Origin: JAPHTQ01 sp050295975
GTDB taxonomy: Bacteria; Pseudomonadota; Gammaproteobacteria; Thiohalomonadales; Thiohalomonadaceae
Assembly: GCA_050295975.1 (NCBI GenBank)
Contig: JBNKQR010000084.1
Location: 1 to 9,022, forward strand
DNA: 9,022 nucleotides
Direction: 5' to 3'
The position numbers and the translations under genes are program-made. Shown one piece after another: positions 6,523 to 9,022 of this stretch. The notes beneath the pieces are model-generated. The model was not told where the DNA came from. It was given only the letters and a program-made list of their open reading frames with translations, and did no database searches. Every line of letters begins with the position of its first letter. The stretch's first letter is position 1.

Positions 6523-6646
6523 TCTGGATCTCCGGTGTGTGCTAAAAAACGAAATGATATAGGTTCCGGGGCCTCGGAGAAAGGCAACATGCAACCGATT
6601 ACAATCCTACCATCAGGAATTGTCGAATAACGGGTATTTCAAAACG
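6523..6646. promoter_or_regulatory. Divergent promoter region between cyclophilin operon and potassium channel
   Basis: These 124 bases must hold the promoters of two divergent units. On the plus strand, TACAAT (6600-6605) is one base from the -10 consensus and would give a leader of about 35 bases before the channel ATG, but no good -35 box sits at the right distance. On the minus strand, TATATC (6561-6556) is a -10-like element whose best -35 candidate, TTGCCT, is about 20 bases away, which is too far for a strong promoter. I see no convincing operator dyad. Confidence 0.35.
6529..6533 (-). promoter_or_regulatory. Ribosome binding site that fixes the lipoprotein cyclophilin start
   Basis: GGAGA on the minus strand is 6 bases before the ATG at 6522, an ideal distance. 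It decides between this start and the upstream in-frame ATG at 6594, and agrees with the lipoprotein signal beginning at 6522. Confidence 0.7.
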
Positions 6647-7618
6647 ATGACTACTTTCAGATTGCACTATTGGCTTGGCCTGGCGGGCGTGGAGGATAAC
6701 GAAAACGCCAGGGCGCGGCGTTGGGCCAAACATTTTGAGATCCCGGTGTTACTGGTGACCCTCTGGATCCCGGTTCACTGGTTTATGGAGGTAAAAGGCT
6801 TACTTACTCCTTTGGAGAGCCATATGGGGGACTGGGCGATCTGGACGGTGTTTCTGCTGGAGACGCTTGTCCTCTCCTACCTGGTGGATAACCGGCTGCT
6901 TTATCTGCGTCGAAACTGGATGAATCTGGTGATTATCGCCGGTGGTTTGCCGATGGTCTGGAGCTACACGCCGCTAACGGGCGTGCTGCGTAGTCTACGT
7001 TTGCTCTTGCTTGCGGGCCTGTTGTTTCGCTTCTCTGGAAAAGTACGCAAATTTCTGGCCCACAATCGCCTCGGTGCCACGCTGGCGGTCGCCCTTGTGG
7101 TGATCGTTCTCGCCGGTCTACTGATGTCTGCAATTGAACCGGGGGTCAGAACTCCCTGGGATGGAATCTGGTGGGCCTGGGTAACCGTGACGACAGTAGG
7201 GTATGGAGACATCGTACCGGTCACAGGGGCGGGTAAGCTGTTTGCGGCCCTACTGATCCTGATGGGGGTCGGGTTATTCTCGCTAATGACCGCCAACTTC
7301 TCCTCATTCTTCATCGGTCTTGATGTGAGTCGGGTCGAGGCGGAGTTGGAGCAGGATATGGATAAGATGACCCACGAGGAGCGTGATATCCATGGTTCGG
7401 TTAACCGTCTGGACAAAGATATGCTGGCGCTTGAACAGCGTCTGAATCAAATTGAGCGCAGGGAGCAAGCGGTTCAGCAACCGAAGCACCGTACGGTGCA
7501 TGAAATCGAGCGTCGTACACAGGAGGAGCGGGAGTTGCTGCAACTCATGCGTCAGATTGGGAGCAGTGTTGAGCGCATCGAAAAACGTCTTGATACGTTG
7601 GAGCGCAAAAAAACTTGA
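6647..7618 (+). CDS. Six-helix potassium channel with C-terminal coiled coil
   Basis: This 323-residue inner-membrane ion channel of the voltage-gated superfamily probably passes K+. Predicted helices are S1 about 31-48, S2 62-80, S3 91-106, S4 111-128, S5 143-163 and S6 197-222. The pore loop (170-188) carries the K+ selectivity filter TVGYGD (183-188). S4 has only R115, R118 and R128, not the regular every-third-residue ladder, so voltage sensitivity may be weak. After S6, residues about 228-320 are charged and heptad-like (for example LEQRLNQIERRE), forming a probable tetramerising coiled coil. There is no RCK/TrkA-N or cyclic-nucleotide domain. I chose ATG 6647; the TTG at 6620 would add nine residues, but the AGGAA before it is only about one base away, too close for a normal ribosome site. 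The gene is divergent from the cyclophilin operon and lies upstream of cysS. Its role is unknown; osmotic or membrane-potential control is a family-level guess. Confidence 0.93.
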   Translation: MTTFRLHYWLGLAGVEDNENARARRWAKHFEIPVLLVTLWIPVHWFMEVKGLLTPLESHMGDWAIWTVFLLETLVLSYLVDNRLLYLRRNWMNLVIIAGGLPMVWSYTPLTGVLRSLRLLLLAGLLFRFSGKVRKFLAHNRLGATLAVALVVIVLAGLLMSAIEPGVRTPWDGIWWAWVTVTTVGYGDIVPVTGAGKLFAALLILMGVGLFSLMTANFSSFFIGLDVSRVEAELEQDMDKMTHEERDIHGSVNRLDKDMLALEQRLNQIERREQAVQQPKHRTVHEIERRTQEERELLQLMRQIGSSVERIEKRLDTLERKKT

Positions 7619-7630
7619 TGCCACTGACCT

Positions 7631-7660
7631 TTGTCGCCGCTGGTGCTTTTGGGCTACCAT
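7631..7660 (+). promoter_or_regulatory. Probable sigma-70 promoter of cysS
   Basis: TTGTCG (7631-7636) and TACCAT (7655-7660) each match four of six bases of the sigma-70 -35 and -10 boxes and are 18 bases apart. Transcription would begin near 7667, leaving a leader of about 36 bases. No attenuator or leader peptide is evident. cysS could also be read through from the channel gene, as no terminator lies between them. Confidence 0.4.
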
Positions 7661-7702
7661 GCGCGGCTGGTCCTGAAGCGTGTCACAACCCGAAAGAGAA
7701 CC

Positions 7703-9022
7703 ATGGCATATCCACATCAGCTCAAGGTTTATAACAACCTGACCCGGCAACTCGAGCCGTTTACCCCGATCGATACGCAGCGGGTGCGGATGTATGTCTG
7801 TGGCATGACGGTTTACGACTTCTGCCACATCGGTCACGCCCGGGTGTTGGTGGTCTTCGATGTGATCAACCGTTATCTGCGCCGCATCTATGGCGATGCC
7901 CATGTCACCTACGTGCGCAACATCACCGATATTGACGACAAAATCATTGCCCGTGCCAATGACATTGGTGAGGATTTCAATGACCTGACCGGTCGCTTTA
8001 TTGCCGCCATGCATGAGGATGCCGATGCCCTGGGTGTCGCACGTCCTGACCAGGAGCCGCGTGCTACCCTGCATATGGATGAGATCATTGAGATGATCGG
8101 GCAACTGGTGGAGAAGAAGCATGCCTATGCGGCAGCCAACGGTGATGTCTATTACGATGTCAGTAGCTTCGACGGGTACGGCAAACTCTCGGGCAAGAAC
8201 CCGGATGACCTGCGCGCCGGCGAGCGAGTTGCAGTGGATGAATCCAAGGATGATCCCCTCGACTTTGTTCTGTGGAAGGCGGCCAAGCCAGGTGAGCCTA
8301 GCTGGGATTCTCCCTGGGGTAAGGGACGTCCCGGTTGGCATATCGAATGTTCTGCCATGTCGGTGCGTGCTCTGGGTAAGCATTTCGACATCCACGGCGG
8401 CGGTATGGACCTGCAGTTCCCCCACCATGAAAACGAGATCGCACAGTCCGAAGGGGCCTGTGGCTGTAAGTTTGTAAACTATTGGCTACACAACGGTTTT
8501 GTCCGCGTCGACAACGAAAAGATGTCCAAGTCACTGGGTAATTTTTTCACGATCCGTGACGTGATGGGTCGTTACGATGCGGAAGTGATCAGATACTTTA
8601 TCCTCACTAGTCACTACCGCAGTCCGCTCAACTATTCGGACCAACATCTGGACAACGCCAAGGCGGCGCTGACCAGCCTCTATACCAGTCTGCGCGGTAT
8701 TGATGAGGCAGCTGTGGTGACGACTGATGAGAATGAATACAGCAACAGGTTCTACGCCGCACTGGATGAAGATTTTGCCACTCCCGAGGCGCTGGCGGTG
8801 CTGTTTGAGCTGGCCCACGAGGTTAATCGCCAGCGCGGCAGTGGCAAGGAAGAGGCCTTGGTACAGCAACTTCGAGAACTTGGCAGCATACTGGGCCTGT
8901 TACAGCGCGATCCGGAGCAGTTTCTGCGCGGTGCTGCAACAGACGGGCCTTCCGATGAAGAGATCGACACTCTCATCGCTGCCCGCCTGGCAGCTCGTAG
9001 CAACAAAGAGTGGGCAGAATCG
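7703..9022 (+). CDS. cysS: Cysteinyl-tRNA synthetase (3' end missing)
   Basis: CysS is a class I aminoacyl-tRNA synthetase that activates cysteine with ATP and loads it on tRNA-Cys in the cytoplasm. From ATG 7703 the frame is open for 440 codons to the window edge; compared with the 461 residues of E. coli CysS (recalled), roughly 27 residues are missing. The HIGH signature is at residues 42-45 and KMSKS at 273-277. The zinc ligands that select cysteine are all present: C33 (VCGMT), C216 (HIECS), H241 and E245 (HHENE). Other family blocks are VRNITDIDDKI, RPGWHIECSAMS and the DIHGGGMDL loop. The DALR helical domain follows KMSKS. A weak AAAGAGA lies about 5-11 bases before the start. There is no internal stop or other damage; the gene is simply cut by the window. 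Confidence 0.98.
   Translation, partial: MAYPHQLKVYNNLTRQLEPFTPIDTQRVRMYVCGMTVYDFCHIGHARVLVVFDVINRYLRRIYGDAHVTYVRNITDIDDKIIARANDIGEDFNDLTGRFIAAMHEDADALGVARPDQEPRATLHMDEIIEMIGQLVEKKHAYAAANGDVYYDVSSFDGYGKLSGKNPDDLRAGERVAVDESKDDPLDFVLWKAAKPGEPSWDSPWGKGRPGWHIECSAMSVRALGKHFDIHGGGMDLQFPHHENEIAQSEGACGCKFVNYWLHNGFVRVDNEKMSKSLGNFFTIRDVMGRYDAEVIRYFILTSHYRSPLNYSDQHLDNAKAALTSLYTSLRGIDEAAVVTTDENEYSNRFYAALDEDFATPEALAVLFELAHEVNRQRGSGKEEALVQQLRELGSILGLLQRDPEQFLRGAATDGPSDEEIDTLIAARLAARSNKEWAES

Noticed and set aside
6523..6594. Upstream ATG at 6594 as start of the lipoprotein cyclophilin
   Set aside because: It would add 24 residues before a clear lipoprotein signal, and the good ribosome site points to 6522.
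7607..7613. Run of seven A near the end of the channel gene (and a matching run at 5925-5931 on the minus strand) as programmed frameshift sites
   Set aside because: Both sit within the last few codons, no stimulatory structure is visible, and a shift would give no sensible extension.
7304..8428. Long minus-strand open frame (374 codons) opposite the channel and cysS
   Set aside because: It overlaps two well-supported genes on the opposite strand and its translation shows no recognisable domain; it is explained by codon composition of the real genes.

Overview
The window reads as chromosomal DNA of a gammaproteobacterium outside the enterics. The core genes (tadA, mltF, lpxH, ppiB, cysS) match their Escherichia coli and Pseudomonas counterparts residue for residue at the catalytic positions. 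The divergent cysS / ppiB-lpxH neighbourhood is the one known from E. coli. LpxH and an outer-membrane lytic transglycosylase mean a Gram-negative envelope. The base composition looks moderately GC-rich (not counted). I see no transposase, integrase, phage gene, CRISPR array, rRNA or tRNA.

Left part (1-3184, plus strand): the 3' part of tadA (tRNA adenosine deaminase, cut by the window edge), a 92-base spacer with several short palindromes, then a tightly packed two-gene signalling unit. The first gene encodes a stand-alone FIST-domain protein. The second, 3 bases later with a TTG start, encodes a cytoplasmic protein with an unassigned, possibly GAF-like N-terminus, a PAS domain and an HD-GYP domain, the cyclic-di-GMP phosphodiesterase type. 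The pair probably senses a small ligand and adjusts cyclic-di-GMP. Its HD-GYP signature carries Asn where Lys is usual.

Middle part (3189-6522, minus strand, converging on the signalling pair with a 4-base gap): in transcription order, a lipoprotein cyclophilin, a cytoplasmic cyclophilin (ppiB), lpxH (lipid A synthesis) and mltF (lytic transglycosylase). The first three are 3 and 9 bases apart, with Shine-Dalgarno sites inside or touching the preceding gene's end, so they look like one translationally coupled operon. mltF follows after 61 bases and may have its own promoter. The theme is envelope building and protein folding on both sides of the inner membrane.

Right part (6523-9022, plus strand): a 124-base divergent promoter region, a six-helix voltage-gated-like potassium channel with a long charged coiled-coil tail, and then cysS (cysteinyl-tRNA synthetase), complete at its 5' end but cut by the window edge after 440 codons.

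Most of the window is ordinary housekeeping. The parts worth a second look are the FIST / PAS-HD-GYP pair between tadA and mltF, the unusual HD-GYP motif, and the channel between ppiB and cysS. I found no clear evidence of a wholly new system.
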